Shown piece after piece: positions 1 to 8,611 of a DNA stretch of 64,000 bases (position 1 is its first letter; every line of letters begins with the position of its first letter). Source of the stretch: CALBPI01 sp038531945 (GTDB lineage: Bacteria > Pseudomonadota > Gammaproteobacteria > Steroidobacterales > Woeseiaceae). The translations under genes were made by a program, and so were the position numbers. The notes beneath the pieces are model-generated. The model was not told the origin of the DNA and did not search any database. It was given only the letters and a program-made list of their open reading frames with translations. The stretch covers positions 744,001 to 808,000 of the forward strand of contig JBCBBH010000001.1 in the NCBI GenBank assembly GCA_038531945.1. The letters run 5' to 3'.

Positions 1-2
1 AG

Positions 3-1106
3 CGCGACCGAATCGCCGTCGTCGCGCCTGGCAATCGCGCCGAGGCGTGCAGTATTGAAGGCGCAAGAGTTTTTGCGCCGACGTCGCTAGCCGAAGCTGT
101 TGGCGTCTTGAACACGAATCAGCCGCTGCCACTTGCGCAGAGTCAGCCCTTTCAGAACGATGTCGCGGAGTATCCCGATCTTCGTGACGTCGTGGGGCAA
201 CCGCTCGCCCGGCGCGCTTTGGAAATCGCAGCATGCGGTGGCCACAACTTGCTATTGACCGGCCCACCCGGGACGGGCAAGAGCATGCTTGCCGCCCGTC
301 TGCCCGGTTTGTTGCCACCGCCCAATGGCGATGCATTGCGCGAAATTGCAGCGGTCCGTTCCGTGCTTGGGCAGCCCATCGGGCACGGCATCTGTCGTCC
401 GTTTCGCACGCCGCACCACAGCACCTCGGCCGCAGCTTTGGTGGGCGGGGGCAGCTTGCCACGTCCTGGGGAAGTCAGCCGTGCGCATTCGGGCGTGTTG
501 TTCCTGGACGAGTTGCCGGAGTTCGCACGCCACGTGCTCGAGTGTCTACGCGAACCGTTGGAAACGGGCGAGATGAACGTGGTGCGCGCGGCAGGGGCGG
601 TGCGCTTTCCGGCTCGGTTCCAACTCGTGTGTGCGATGAACCCGTGCCCTTGTGGGCGGCTGGGCGAAGCGGACGCGACGTGTCGTTGCAGCGCCGACCA
701 GGTACAACGCTATCAAGATCGAATCTCTGGACCGCTTCTCGACAGAATTGATCTGTCGGTGCGTCTTCCGAGAGTCAGTTTTCAAGCGCTGACAGATGTC
801 AGTTCCGAGGAGTCGACCGCTGTTGTTGCCCGGCGTGTCGCTGCGGCGCGAAGTCTCGCGGAGCGTCGACATGGTTCAGCCAACGCAACTTGGTCCGCGT
901 CATCGGTGCAATCCTGGCTTCGATCGGGAGGCGCCGCCGTCACTTTGCTCGGCCAGGCGGCGGATTCGATTCGACTCTCCGCAAGGCAATGCCATCGCGT
1001 GGCGCGAGTTGCACGATCGATCGCGGACTTGGCTGGCGTGGAGGATATTCAGCGTGTGCATATGGCCGAGGCGTTGGCGTTGAGGGCGCCGGGGCGGACG
1101 GGTTAG
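3..1106 (+). CDS. comM: ComM / YifB-family Mg-chelatase-like AAA+ ATPase, 5'-partial
   Basis: ComM is a ring helicase that drives branch migration when transforming DNA is integrated. The frame is open to the left edge. Residues ahead of the first possible TTG (108) still match the family's ChlI-like N-terminal domain, so the real start lies outside the window and position 3 is only the first complete codon. Visible are Walker A GPPGTGKS, the Walker B region LFLDELPEF, the MNPCPCG plus CRCS cysteine motif, and the C-terminal helical domain ending at a normal stop. A second copy of the last 465 bp, without the 5' part, lies at 16304-16777. This left copy is therefore probably a functional chimera: host 5' part joined to a 3' end brought by an island. 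The family assignment is certain; the chimera is inference. Confidence 0.95.
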   Translation, partial: RDRIAVVAPGNRAEACSIEGARVFAPTSLAEAVGVLNTNQPLPLAQSQPFQNDVAEYPDLRDVVGQPLARRALEIAACGGHNLLLTGPPGTGKSMLAARLPGLLPPPNGDALREIAAVRSVLGQPIGHGICRPFRTPHHSTSAAALVGGGSLPRPGEVSRAHSGVLFLDELPEFARHVLECLREPLETGEMNVVRAAGAVRFPARFQLVCAMNPCPCGRLGEADATCRCSADQVQRYQDRISGPLLDRIDLSVRLPRVSFQALTDVSSEESTAVVARRVAAARSLAERRHGSANATWSASSVQSWLRSGGAAVTLLGQAADSIRLSARQCHRVARVARSIADLAGVEDIQRVHMAEALALRAPGRTG

Positions 1107-1127
1107 CGCGCGTCGCCCCCGCAAGTG
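633..1127 (+). repeat. Left copy of the comM 3' direct repeat (island border)
   Basis: This stretch matches 16304-16798 codon for codon over 465 coding bases without an indel (about 132 of 154 residues identical, counted by hand), plus about 21 bases past the stop (17 of 21 alike, including CCCCGCAAGTG). Similarity fades just upstream of the MNPCPCG codons and just after 1127. Two homologous gene ends in direct orientation around foreign-looking cargo are the usual trace of an element that enters a gene and restores it with its own 3' end. No integrase is visible, so the mechanism is not shown. Confidence 0.8.
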
Positions 1128-2122
1128 CCTGTACTCTTGTCGGGGACTTTACTTCGCTAGTTTAGCGTCGCCGGTCTCAGAACATGGTTCTTTGCGACAA
1201 TATAGATTTATGCGCGACCCGATGTACATGTTAGCGCGTGCGCGCCTGGAGACGCATGTATGAGGGGCGAACGCGCACTTGATACGCCAATTTTCGAATT
1301 CGATCAGGTCCAAGCGTGACCGTGTCGACTTGACAATCTTGGTCACCTGCATCGTGATCACAATGTGCTGTTAGAGGCTAATCTCGACGTCTACCTCAAC
1401 CTGCTAACGTCGACCAAGTGGAAATCCCGCACGATCCCGTTAATAGAGTCTTTTGATCAAAGCAAGAAGATAAGCTGCTCAACCGGGTTTTCTCTATCTT
1501 ACCGGTATGAAAATAATGTCGGTTTGGGAGAAAGGTAAGAAGATTGAGGAGCCAACCGGTGAAAATGATCACGCATTTGATCGATGCGACAAAGACAGAA
1601 CACTCTTTGCAGCTGTACGATGAATCGACGGTTGCAACAGGGAAGTCTGACTCACCCTTAATCTCCTTGAGGTATTAGAAACTCGGTCAAGCGTTGGGCA
1701 CTTACGTGTTCATGGTGACGCCGGATGCCACAGGAAGCTGATACGTCATTCCTACGACGGACTTATTGAGGTTCAATTTCTCGTAGTCTTCCAATTGGAA
1801 GCGGGCATTCATCAACAGAGACTCGCAGTTTAACGATGACTCCCTCATTGATTTTGATCGTGTTTGGTTGAAAGAAGGCGATATCCATGTCTCGCTCCAG
1901 CGAGGCCTTCCGAATGCTGATGCGATGGTCATTGCACGGCTTCTGACAGGCTCGGGTCGAGCGCGAGACGCTTTCCGTGAAACGCCTGCATCTGAATCGA
2001 GATGCGCTGAGAACACTATGACCGGCCGAAACGGCAGCACCTCGTTTGTGAGCTTCAGTGTCTCTATTTGCGAAAGGGTCACATAACGGTTCCATCCAGG
2101 ACTGTAGTGAGCTTCGGTTGCA
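1107..2122. other. About 1 kb without a recognisable gene; decayed reading frames
   Basis: No convincing gene on either strand. Short plus-strand frames (roughly 1382-1543 and 1808-2085) have protein-like composition but lack starts or are interrupted, and switch frame into each other near 1800. The minus-strand frames at 1702-2095 overlap these and show no motif or ribosome binding site I trust. The stretch looks like worn-out island DNA just inside the left border. An integration module could once have been here, but nothing identifies one. Confidence 0.5.
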
Positions 2123-2788
2123 TCATTTTCTCAATCGGCGAAATCGGAATTGATGTTTCGCGGCGCCGGGTGTGCGGAAGAGGAACAGACGTCCAAGTAG
2201 TCTCGCAAACCCAGCGTAACCGATGACGGTTCCGCCGGCCTTCGCGTACGCCCGTAAAGATGGACGATTGTGCAACTCGATAAACCCCAATGTGTTTTCG
2301 CCCCCGCGTGCAAGTACTATTCTGTCCCTCTCCCAGCCGATGTCTCTCATCAGGGCAAGACCGCGATATTCCTCAAGGCAGAACGATTTGTAGATGTAGA
2401 CATAGGGTGAGCTGACCTCGACAAAGAGGTCTTGACCATGCGGTGCGCCATGAAATCCAATCCATGAGTATGCGACCATCTTGTCGTTATGGAATGCCGC
2501 TACACACAGATCTTCTCTGGCAATCGCCTGCTTGGTAAAGCTTATCGTGACTTCGAGCTCAGGGTCTCGGCAGGCTCGCTGGATTTCCGCAACTGAGGCC
2601 TGACGTACATCGAGTTCAGGGTTAATCGGATCGTTTGTTGGCATTGTGATTCGACGAGTTAGCACTTTTGCTAGCAACAAGTGCCCGTTCGTTACGCGAG
2701 CCAGCACAACCAAAAGTCCATGCAGATATCCCCATCGTCGCACTTCTTTGAGAAGGTATTTGATGCTGTTTTTCGAGACTATGCTCAA
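2123..2788 (-). CDS. GNAT-like acetyltransferase, putative
   Basis: Protein of about 221 residues. The frame is open further upstream to a GTG at 2881, but a TTG at 2788 has GAGG nine bases ahead and avoids overlapping the upstream hydrolase gene, so I prefer it. The central part reads like a GNAT fold: a strand/helix core with SFCLEEYRGLALMRDIGWER in the place of an acyl-CoA loop, then GFIELHNRPSLRAYAKAGG, which resembles the ENxxSxxxxxKxGF end of such enzymes. The first 40 residues are basic and hydrophobic. Substrate unknown. It is the last gene of the island's minus-strand series. Fold assignment is by pattern only. Confidence 0.55.
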   Translation of the reverse strand: MSIVSKNSIKYLLKEVRRWGYLHGLLVVLARVTNGHLLLAKVLTRRITMPTNDPINPELDVRQASVAEIQRACRDPELEVTISFTKQAIAREDLCVAAFHNDKMVAYSWIGFHGAPHGQDLFVEVSSPYVYIYKSFCLEEYRGLALMRDIGWERDRIVLARGGENTLGFIELHNRPSLRAYAKAGGTVIGYAGFARLLGRLFLFRTPGAAKHQFRFRRLRK

Positions 2789-2850
2789 CGGTACTTTACC
2801 TCGCGTCACATCTGCGGCCTTTGGAGACTCGGTTATTGCCACGGAGCCGA

Positions 2851-3831
2851 CTACTGGGGCGCCACACGGCACCTTAACCACTTGCTAATCTGCTCGCGGA
2901 TCAACTCGACACTAGCGTTGGAGTTGTCTGTCCAGTGGTGATCTAGCCTGTCCACAAGTTCTAGGTGTAGTCGTGCGGAAGAGCCTCTGTAGTACGTCGT
3001 TAGAGATTCATGAATCAATACAGAACTCTCATACGGGATCATCTCATCGTCTTTCCCATGGATTAGCAGCAGCGACGGAGTGAGCGATGCGCTCGCGATC
3101 TCGTCGGCACGACGCACAGCGTCCGTCCGGTCGGCAATCGTCTTTGCCTGCGCCGACCAAACATAGTCTTGTGAGGTTGCGGTTTCGAACGCACTGACGC
3201 CACCCTTAAGGCCATTCGGCGCATTGAGTACGATCGCATCACGCACCGCTACTCGGTTCTCCGCCAACGCTAACAAAACAGCTGCGCCCCCTGCTGAGAA
3301 ACCGAACAAAGACACTTCATCACCCCAGTCGGTGCCCAGCCTCGCTTGCAAAGCTTTGATGACCTCAGGCAGTTCGTCTGCGGCACCGGTCACAACGGGT
3401 GCGAAAACCTCGAGACCATAGTCACGTCGTTGCCTGTTCGCGAGCTCTGTAAGACCACCTTGTGGCAGCCGTTCGCCGAACAGCGGAAGGTCTAGGTAAA
3501 CTTTTGCAGCGGGTACATCATCCAAAGGCAAAGCAGCCATAAGTGACTGTTTGTCGCCCGGCGGACCGAATCCATGCCAAAGCACAATCGGCGGCATTGA
3601 TATGCGCTCTGGTACTCGTATGAGCGCCGGCACAGTCGCGAGCGTCACCTTTTCAACTTTGGCTGGCTCCACACCTGGTACAACTGAACTCTCGCACGCT
3701 CCGGATGGTTCGAGTGCATCACTCGCTACTGCCTTAACGCATACAAAAAGACTCAAACAAACGAGGACGAAAACGATCGTGTTCCCCGCAACACACGGAT
3801 CAAATTCCAGTTCTGCTGGTTCAATTCGCAT
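2851..3831 (-). CDS. Secreted alpha/beta-hydrolase fold esterase, putative
   Basis: Protein of 326 residues with a hydrophobic N-terminal segment (about 17-37) that should be a signal peptide or anchor, placing the enzyme in the periplasm. The alpha/beta-hydrolase signs are present: HGFGPPG oxyanion loop, nucleophile elbow GFSAGG, acidic residue in HGKDDEMIP, and a late histidine in LDHHW. It therefore has a full Ser-Asp-His set and probably cleaves an ester or lactone. In this island it could hydrolyse the ester made by the Baeyer-Villiger monooxygenase, although its export argues for an outside substrate. AGG lies a few bases before the ATG. Confidence 0.7.
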   Translation of the reverse strand: MRIEPAELEFDPCVAGNTIVFVLVCLSLFVCVKAVASDALEPSGACESSVVPGVEPAKVEKVTLATVPALIRVPERISMPPIVLWHGFGPPGDKQSLMAALPLDDVPAAKVYLDLPLFGERLPQGGLTELANRQRRDYGLEVFAPVVTGAADELPEVIKALQARLGTDWGDEVSLFGFSAGGAAVLLALAENRVAVRDAIVLNAPNGLKGGVSAFETATSQDYVWSAQAKTIADRTDAVRRADEIASASLTPSLLLIHGKDDEMIPYESSVLIHESLTTYYRGSSARLHLELVDRLDHHWTDNSNASVELIREQISKWLRCRVAPQ

Positions 3832-4061
3832 TGCAATTACCTACAAATAGAGTGTTGCAGTCCTAACCAGAGTGTAAATCACACCAACGTCAACGATGTT
3901 ACGAGCTCTGAAGCTAAACACGTTCGCTGAGCCTTACCACAGTCAGGTATCGCCGAGATCCATCCGGCGTAGTTCGATTGAGTTTGATCAAGTCCTTGCA
4001 TTCCCGTTCGAAACTCAATCTTTGGTACAGCTAGATTTCTGGGTGCTGAGTGCGTCGGCAT

Positions 4062-4343
4062 CTAGTGCCTGTGCGGGCAATTGATCGCATACTTCAAACG
4101 GACATAGTTTTCCTCTACCGCTTCATAAGACAACGCAAGCCCTAATGCTAACGCAGGCCATGGTGTCAATTTTATCGCTAGGACGATGGAGACAATGATC
4201 AGCGCCAACGAAATCAAGCAAGCGAACCGTTGTCTCGTTAGCTCAACAACGAATGTGTGTTCGGCAACGAGATCGGCTTGCGGCTCGGTACAGCGTGAGT
4301 GCGAGCTCACCCCAACGAATACTCGTTTCATCAGAAAATGCAC
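4062..4343 (-). CDS. Small membrane protein, unknown
   Basis: About 93 residues with two close hydrophobic stretches (CLISLALIIVSIVLAIKL and the following WPALALGLAL), probably a membrane hairpin, between polar ends. Its start lies about 100 bp inside the end of the upstream gene (4243-4605) in another frame. This may be translational coupling, or one longer gene broken by a frameshift: the upstream product ends in the odd basic tail RAASRSRCRTHIRC exactly in the overlap. Function unknown. Confidence 0.45.
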   Translation of the reverse strand: MHFLMKRVFVGVSSHSRCTEPQADLVAEHTFVVELTRQRFACLISLALIIVSIVLAIKLTPWPALALGLALSYEAVEENYVRLKYAINCPHRH

Positions 4344-4605
4344 CGTTCATAAAATCTGCGCGGAGCTGAGTTGAAAGAAAGACCATGAAATCGTCCATCC
4401 CGATACCTTGATCTATTTCGAGTAGAAGAGCCGCGGTGTCTAGCTCAATCACGAATTCGTGGAGTTCGAATGCACTTGTGACAGACATTGCCAAAGGTTC
4501 GATGAGGTGATGCAGAGCGTCGACGTCTTCATTATTCGTCGCAGCCTCGAAGGCTTTAAGCTGTTCGCGGAAAGGCGTATTTTTGGTTTTTCGACAATCG
4601 GTCAT
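4243..4605 (-). CDS. Hypothetical acidic helical protein
   Basis: About 120 residues from the ATG at 4605; the frame is open further upstream but that part runs into the DUF1254 gene and is not protein-like. The body is acidic and helical (for example LKAFEAATNNEDVDALHHL), with no signal peptide or known motif. The last 14 residues are unusually basic and cysteine-containing, as expected if a frameshift had replaced the natural end. It overlaps the membrane-protein frame at 4062-4343. Function unknown. Confidence 0.45.
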   Translation of the reverse strand: MTDCRKTKNTPFREQLKAFEAATNNEDVDALHHLIEPLAMSVTSAFELHEFVIELDTAALLLEIDQGIGMDDFMVFLSTQLRADFMNGAFSDETSIRWGELALTLYRAASRSRCRTHIRC

Positions 4606-4640
4606 TCTAAATGTGTGTATGAGGATAAGTCTGTCAACGG

Positions 4641-6098
4641 CTACGTTAGTTCTCGAACAATAGGTGGGGGTACCCAGATTCGATCGAGAATCGGCTGATC
4701 CGGTAGGTAGGCTCGAAAGACACATTTGAAACGAACATCCGGTGTTGGCATCCAGACATACGAGGAGTCTTCCGGTCGATTGCGTTGAAACGCAAAAACA
4801 ATTGATCCGTCTGGCTGTGGCGTCAGGTCGCCGCTGTGGGAGTTAATCGCGTATCGGTTCAGTTCATTTTCATAGAAGTAAAACCGTCGATCAGATGATA
4901 TGGCGTACATGCTGATTGACCAGAATGCCTTTGTTGGGACGCCTTCGCTTGGGAGCACCATTTGATACGCTTTTGTACCATAGAGTGGATCTCCCGCGTC
5001 GTCGGTTGTGGTCCTAAAATAGATTGCTTCTTCCGCAGTAAGCGCGCCAAACCCCGTTAGGGCGGTACCCGCGCGCACTTCATCGTTCTTACCGAACGCA
5101 CCGAGAATTGGTGGGGGTGCCGTCCAACCCGTCTGTGTCTTCTCAAACGCTTCTACCTTTTCGGCGATCCGACCGTCTACCTGTTTTACTGCTCGCATCC
5201 ACACTTGCTTCTTGAGTGAGGGTAGGTCATCAAAGGCATCCAAGTTTCCGGGCGAGATTCCAAAGTCTTCGAACGCAAAGGCACGCGCCGTGTGGCTAGC
5301 ACTTTGGTTTCTGCCCAAGATTTCATTTGTGAGTGCTAGGAAGTTCCTCGCATCCGGTCGTTTGGATGGTTTGGTCAGAAAAGGTCTTACGGCCAGGAGG
5401 TCACTGGTGTCTGATACTACCGATGATGTTGTTTCAAACGACCTTGTCGCTTGGTCGGGACGTACGGGGCGAACTTTGATCTGCGACTGAATCGAACGTG
5501 CGTGATCGAGGTCTTGTGCGCCTGCAACGAACACCCGACCCAACATCCATACATCATTTGCCTCGAGTCGGATAACTTCCATGTCGTGGGCGGTTTCAAC
5601 CGACTGACCGGGGCCAACGATCCAGAACCGACCGCCGCGTCCTTGCGTTGCGCGGGAGCCGATATATGCGACTAGGTCGTTAAAAGGATCCATGAATGCA
5701 ATCGAGACATATCGGTCGTATGAGTCGGGTGCAAAGAGCTCTACCGGTCCGCTTGAAAGGTCTAGTACCGCGGAGGTGTAAAGAGTGTCGTTGTTGGGCG
5801 TCGTGATGGCACGCGAGGAGGTATTGCTCAAGTCATCGTTATGTAGTTCACGATTGATCAATGGTTCGCCGCGCCAATCGGGATACTGTGCTCTAACCCG
5901 TTGTGATTCGAATAGTCCGTTGTCTGGGACTTGACCGGACAGGATTTGAATTCTTCGAGCAAACTCGTGAGGTCCAAATGCGTAGAGAATCGGTGCGCGG
6001 ATCTCGCTTGCTGTCGAGTAAAGCTGGTAGAGCCCCGCGCCCGCGGAGACCGCGGCCAAGGCGCCACCCCCGATGAGTACTGATCTTCTCGTTATCAT
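4641..6098 (-). CDS. DUF1254/DUF1214 domain protein with Tat-like signal
   Basis: Protein of about 485 residues from the ATG at 6098, chosen because GGAGG lies nine bases upstream and the N-terminus MITRRSVLIGGGALAA then reads as a twin-arginine-like export signal. The N-terminal half is DUF1254 (TPNNDTLYTSAVLDLS, YVSIAFMDPFNDLVAYIGSR). The C-terminal half is DUF1214 (YQMVLPSEGVPTKAFWSISMY, then RYAINSHSGDL and a VWMPTP motif). The family is widespread in bacteria that degrade lipids or hydrocarbons, but its biochemical role is not established. It follows the SDR gene by 25 bp, so it is probably co-transcribed with the oxidative genes and acts in the periplasm. Confidence 0.88.
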   Translation of the reverse strand: MITRRSVLIGGGALAAVSAGAGLYQLYSTASEIRAPILYAFGPHEFARRIQILSGQVPDNGLFESQRVRAQYPDWRGEPLINRELHNDDLSNTSSRAITTPNNDTLYTSAVLDLSSGPVELFAPDSYDRYVSIAFMDPFNDLVAYIGSRATQGRGGRFWIVGPGQSVETAHDMEVIRLEANDVWMLGRVFVAGAQDLDHARSIQSQIKVRPVRPDQATRSFETTSSVVSDTSDLLAVRPFLTKPSKRPDARNFLALTNEILGRNQSASHTARAFAFEDFGISPGNLDAFDDLPSLKKQVWMRAVKQVDGRIAEKVEAFEKTQTGWTAPPPILGAFGKNDEVRAGTALTGFGALTAEEAIYFRTTTDDAGDPLYGTKAYQMVLPSEGVPTKAFWSISMYAISSDRRFYFYENELNRYAINSHSGDLTPQPDGSIVFAFQRNRPEDSSYVWMPTPDVRFKCVFRAYLPDQPILDRIWVPPPIVRELT

Positions 6099-6123
6099 TG
6101 ATGCAAGCCTCCGTTTCTTGGTA

Positions 6124-6972
6124 CTAATGCAAAAGTTCACGCTGCAAACGTCTGTTTAGGATCTTCAAATATGCAGCTGGGAACAGGCGGACGACTTTGT
6201 CGAGAAGTTTCGCTTGTCGCGTCACAATGATCCGGCTCTTGCTGCGTGCTACGCCGCGCAAAATGTCTTGAGCCGCCTTGTGAGCGGGGTAGGTCAGAAG
6301 CTTGTTTTCATAGAAATCCAGCTGTCTGTCGCGGAGTGTTTGTACTTCTGGCGGTGTGTTTGGAGACTCATCAACATTGGCACTCGCGATATTGGTTCTC
6401 ACGCCGCCAGGATGTACGCAGATGATTTGAACCGTACGATCGTGCAAAAGCGCGTCGGCGCGCAACGCCTCCGTGAGACCGCGGACGGCAAATTTCGTTG
6501 CGCAATAAATCGGCAAGCCTGGCATTGCAGCGAAACCGTTCAAACTTGAGATGTTGACCAGCTTGCCTTCGCCAGATTTTTCAAGACTCGGGAGGAATGC
6601 TCTCGATCCGTGTAAGACGCCGAGCAGGTTGATATCGATCACGCGTTGAATCAACTCATCAGACATCTCGTTCAGCTCACCGGCACCGGTGATACCTGCG
6701 TTGTTATAAAGATGGTGGACCGAACCGAAGAGGGCTTCGACGGTTTTGGCGTACTGGTATACAGAAGCGTGGTCTGCCATATCCAAGTGCGTACAGTGAA
6801 CAACCGCACCAAGATTTCTTGCGTCTTGTGTCGTTTCATCGAGCTGGTCAACGTCAATATCCGATAGCGCAAGGTTGGCGCCATACTGCGCTAGCTGAAG
6901 TGCGAGTGCCCGCCCGATACCGCCAGCAGCGCCTGTAATGACACAGGTCTTACCCCTGAATGCATGTTTCAT
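6124..6972 (-). CDS. Short-chain dehydrogenase/reductase
   Basis: Classical SDR of about 282 residues. The ATG at 6972 overlaps the monooxygenase stop as ATGA, so the two are translationally coupled; the longer frame to 7095 lies inside the monooxygenase gene and is rejected. Cofactor motif TGAAGGIG, then DMAD, NNAG, catalytic serine in NISSLNG, and YCATK with the catalytic Tyr and Lys. Such enzymes interconvert alcohols and ketones with NAD(P)H. Coupling to a Baeyer-Villiger monooxygenase suggests that it makes the ketone substrate from an alcohol, or oxidises an alcohol released after ester cleavage. The C-terminal KLLDKVVRLFPAAYL helix is common in lipid-active members. Confidence 0.9.
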   Translation of the reverse strand: MKHAFRGKTCVITGAAGGIGRALALQLAQYGANLALSDIDVDQLDETTQDARNLGAVVHCTHLDMADHASVYQYAKTVEALFGSVHHLYNNAGITGAGELNEMSDELIQRVIDINLLGVLHGSRAFLPSLEKSGEGKLVNISSLNGFAAMPGLPIYCATKFAVRGLTEALRADALLHDRTVQIICVHPGGVRTNIASANVDESPNTPPEVQTLRDRQLDFYENKLLTYPAHKAAQDILRGVARSKSRIIVTRQAKLLDKVVRLFPAAYLKILNRRLQRELLH

Positions 6973-8465
6973 ACTGTATTCGCCGAGTGGGAAGTCTTGT
7001 GGCGTTGTGCCGAGCCCAACACGAGGGCGGGGTCGAGAACCGGTCGGTTCTTCAGTGAACGCCGATCTTCCATGTAGTCCAGTGACATTTCCCACGGGTA
7101 ACCGTCGCCTTGCTTCGGAAGTTCATCGAGCGCGCGAAGTACGTAGCCAGCACGAAAATCAAGTAGCGGTCTGGTTTCCGGAGCGCTACCCGGCGTAACG
7201 GGAACGCAAGTCGTCTTACCTTTGCTGTCCATTGCCTTAATCAGCTGGCACAGGTATTGACACAAGATATCGATTTTGAGTGTCCACGAAGAGTTTGTGT
7301 AACCGATCGCAAACGCGAAGTTTGGGACATCGTTGAGCATCATCCCGCGATAGACGAGTGAGGAAGGAATATTGACAGTCTCTCCATCGACAGAGAGTGG
7401 GATGTTGTCGAACAGTTTCAGCTTCAGACCTGTGGCGATGATCACTGTATCGGCCACCACCAAAGCGCCGGATTTCATACGAACACCGTTATTCTCGAAT
7501 CGCTCGATTTCTCCAGTTTCTATTGTCGCGCTGCCGTTGCGCAAGGCTTCAAAGAAGTCACCGTCAGGTGCTGCGCACAAACGTTGATCCCAGGGGTTGT
7601 AGGGCGGATTGAAATGGATATCGAAAGGGTAGTCCTTTGGCAGAAGCTTCGAACCCGCCCGCCGAATAACGCGTTTTGCATACGTTGGGTACCTTTGGCA
7701 AAAGAGGTAGAAGTAGCGCTGTAAGCGCGTGTTCTTCCATCGGACAATCGCGTGTGTGCATTTAGCAGGTAAGAACCGCATCAGAAACTTCGCAAGCCCA
7801 TCGCGTTTTGGGCGCGGTAGGACATAGCTGGGTGTACGTTGAATCTGGGTAACATGTGCCGCGGTTTTTGCCATTGCCGGTAGGAGTGTCACGGCTGTGG
7901 CGCCGCTACCAATGATCGCCACTCGTTTGCCGGCGTAGTCATAGTTTTCTGGCCAGAATTGCGGGTGAATGAGATCGCCGCGAAAGCGGTCTTCATATGG
8001 AAACGCCGGGCGAAATGCAGTCTCGTAGTCATAGTATCCAGTAGCCCCGAAAATCCAACGGCACTGAGCGCGAATCAGTTCGGAAGGGCCTTGGATGCCG
8101 AGTGTCCATAGCGACGCTTCGCTATCCCAGTTCGCTGCAACAACACGATGTCGGTAGTGGATTTTTTCTGCAATGCCGTATTCGACCGAGGTCTCACGAA
8201 GGTAGGCCATGATTTCGTTCGCCGATGCGATCGAGTTTGGACTTGTCCAAGGCTTGAAATCATACGAGAAGGTATGAAGGTCCGAGTCCGAGCGTATTCC
8301 TGGGTACTTAAAAAGATCCCAAGTCCCACCGAGGTGGTCGCGCGCCTCAAGGATGGCAAATGACTTTTTGGGTAACTCGCGGGTCAGATGACACGCGCAG
8401 CCGATGCCGGAGATGCCAGCGCCGATGATCAAAACATCGAATAGGGTTGTCTCTAGTTGCGTCAT
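6969..8465 (-). CDS. Flavin-containing Baeyer-Villiger-type monooxygenase
   Basis: FAD- and NADPH-binding monooxygenase of 498 residues. An FAD dinucleotide motif GAGISG is near the N-terminus and an NADPH motif GSGATA is near residue 195. Just before it is FRGDLIHPQFWP, which fits the Baeyer-Villiger fingerprint FxGxxxHxxxWP. GGTWDLFKYPGIRSDSDLHTFSY is the usual conserved block of this class. The enzyme should insert oxygen next to a ketone, giving an ester or lactone. It sits between a GMC oxidoreductase and the coupled SDR, a sensible order for alcohol-ketone-ester chemistry. Substrate unknown; related enzymes act on cyclic, steroid-like or long-chain ketones. Confidence 0.9.
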   Translation of the reverse strand: MTQLETTLFDVLIIGAGISGIGCACHLTRELPKKSFAILEARDHLGGTWDLFKYPGIRSDSDLHTFSYDFKPWTSPNSIASANEIMAYLRETSVEYGIAEKIHYRHRVVAANWDSEASLWTLGIQGPSELIRAQCRWIFGATGYYDYETAFRPAFPYEDRFRGDLIHPQFWPENYDYAGKRVAIIGSGATAVTLLPAMAKTAAHVTQIQRTPSYVLPRPKRDGLAKFLMRFLPAKCTHAIVRWKNTRLQRYFYLFCQRYPTYAKRVIRRAGSKLLPKDYPFDIHFNPPYNPWDQRLCAAPDGDFFEALRNGSATIETGEIERFENNGVRMKSGALVVADTVIIATGLKLKLFDNIPLSVDGETVNIPSSLVYRGMMLNDVPNFAFAIGYTNSSWTLKIDILCQYLCQLIKAMDSKGKTTCVPVTPGSAPETRPLLDFRAGYVLRALDELPKQGDGYPWEMSLDYMEDRRSLKNRPVLDPALVLGSAQRHKTSHSANTV

Positions 8466-8611
8466 GTTTGCGAACTTCTGTGAAATTCATGCGATCGTGT
8501 GCTTTCTAAGAGCGACCGACTCGAGCGTGTTCCGGATTGTCTTACGAATATGTGTCCGACAGAGTTCGGTTTGAACGCTCGTTCGTTTCTGATCACGGAT
8601 AGGTACACGTA

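Noticed and set aside
108..110. TTG at 108 as the start of comM
   Set aside because: The frame continues upstream to the window edge with family-like sequence, so the gene is 5'-partial rather than starting here.
1702..2095. Two overlapping minus-strand frames of 110 and 126 residues near the left border
   Set aside because: No start signal or motif; overlapped by equally plausible plus-strand fragments, so neither is supported.
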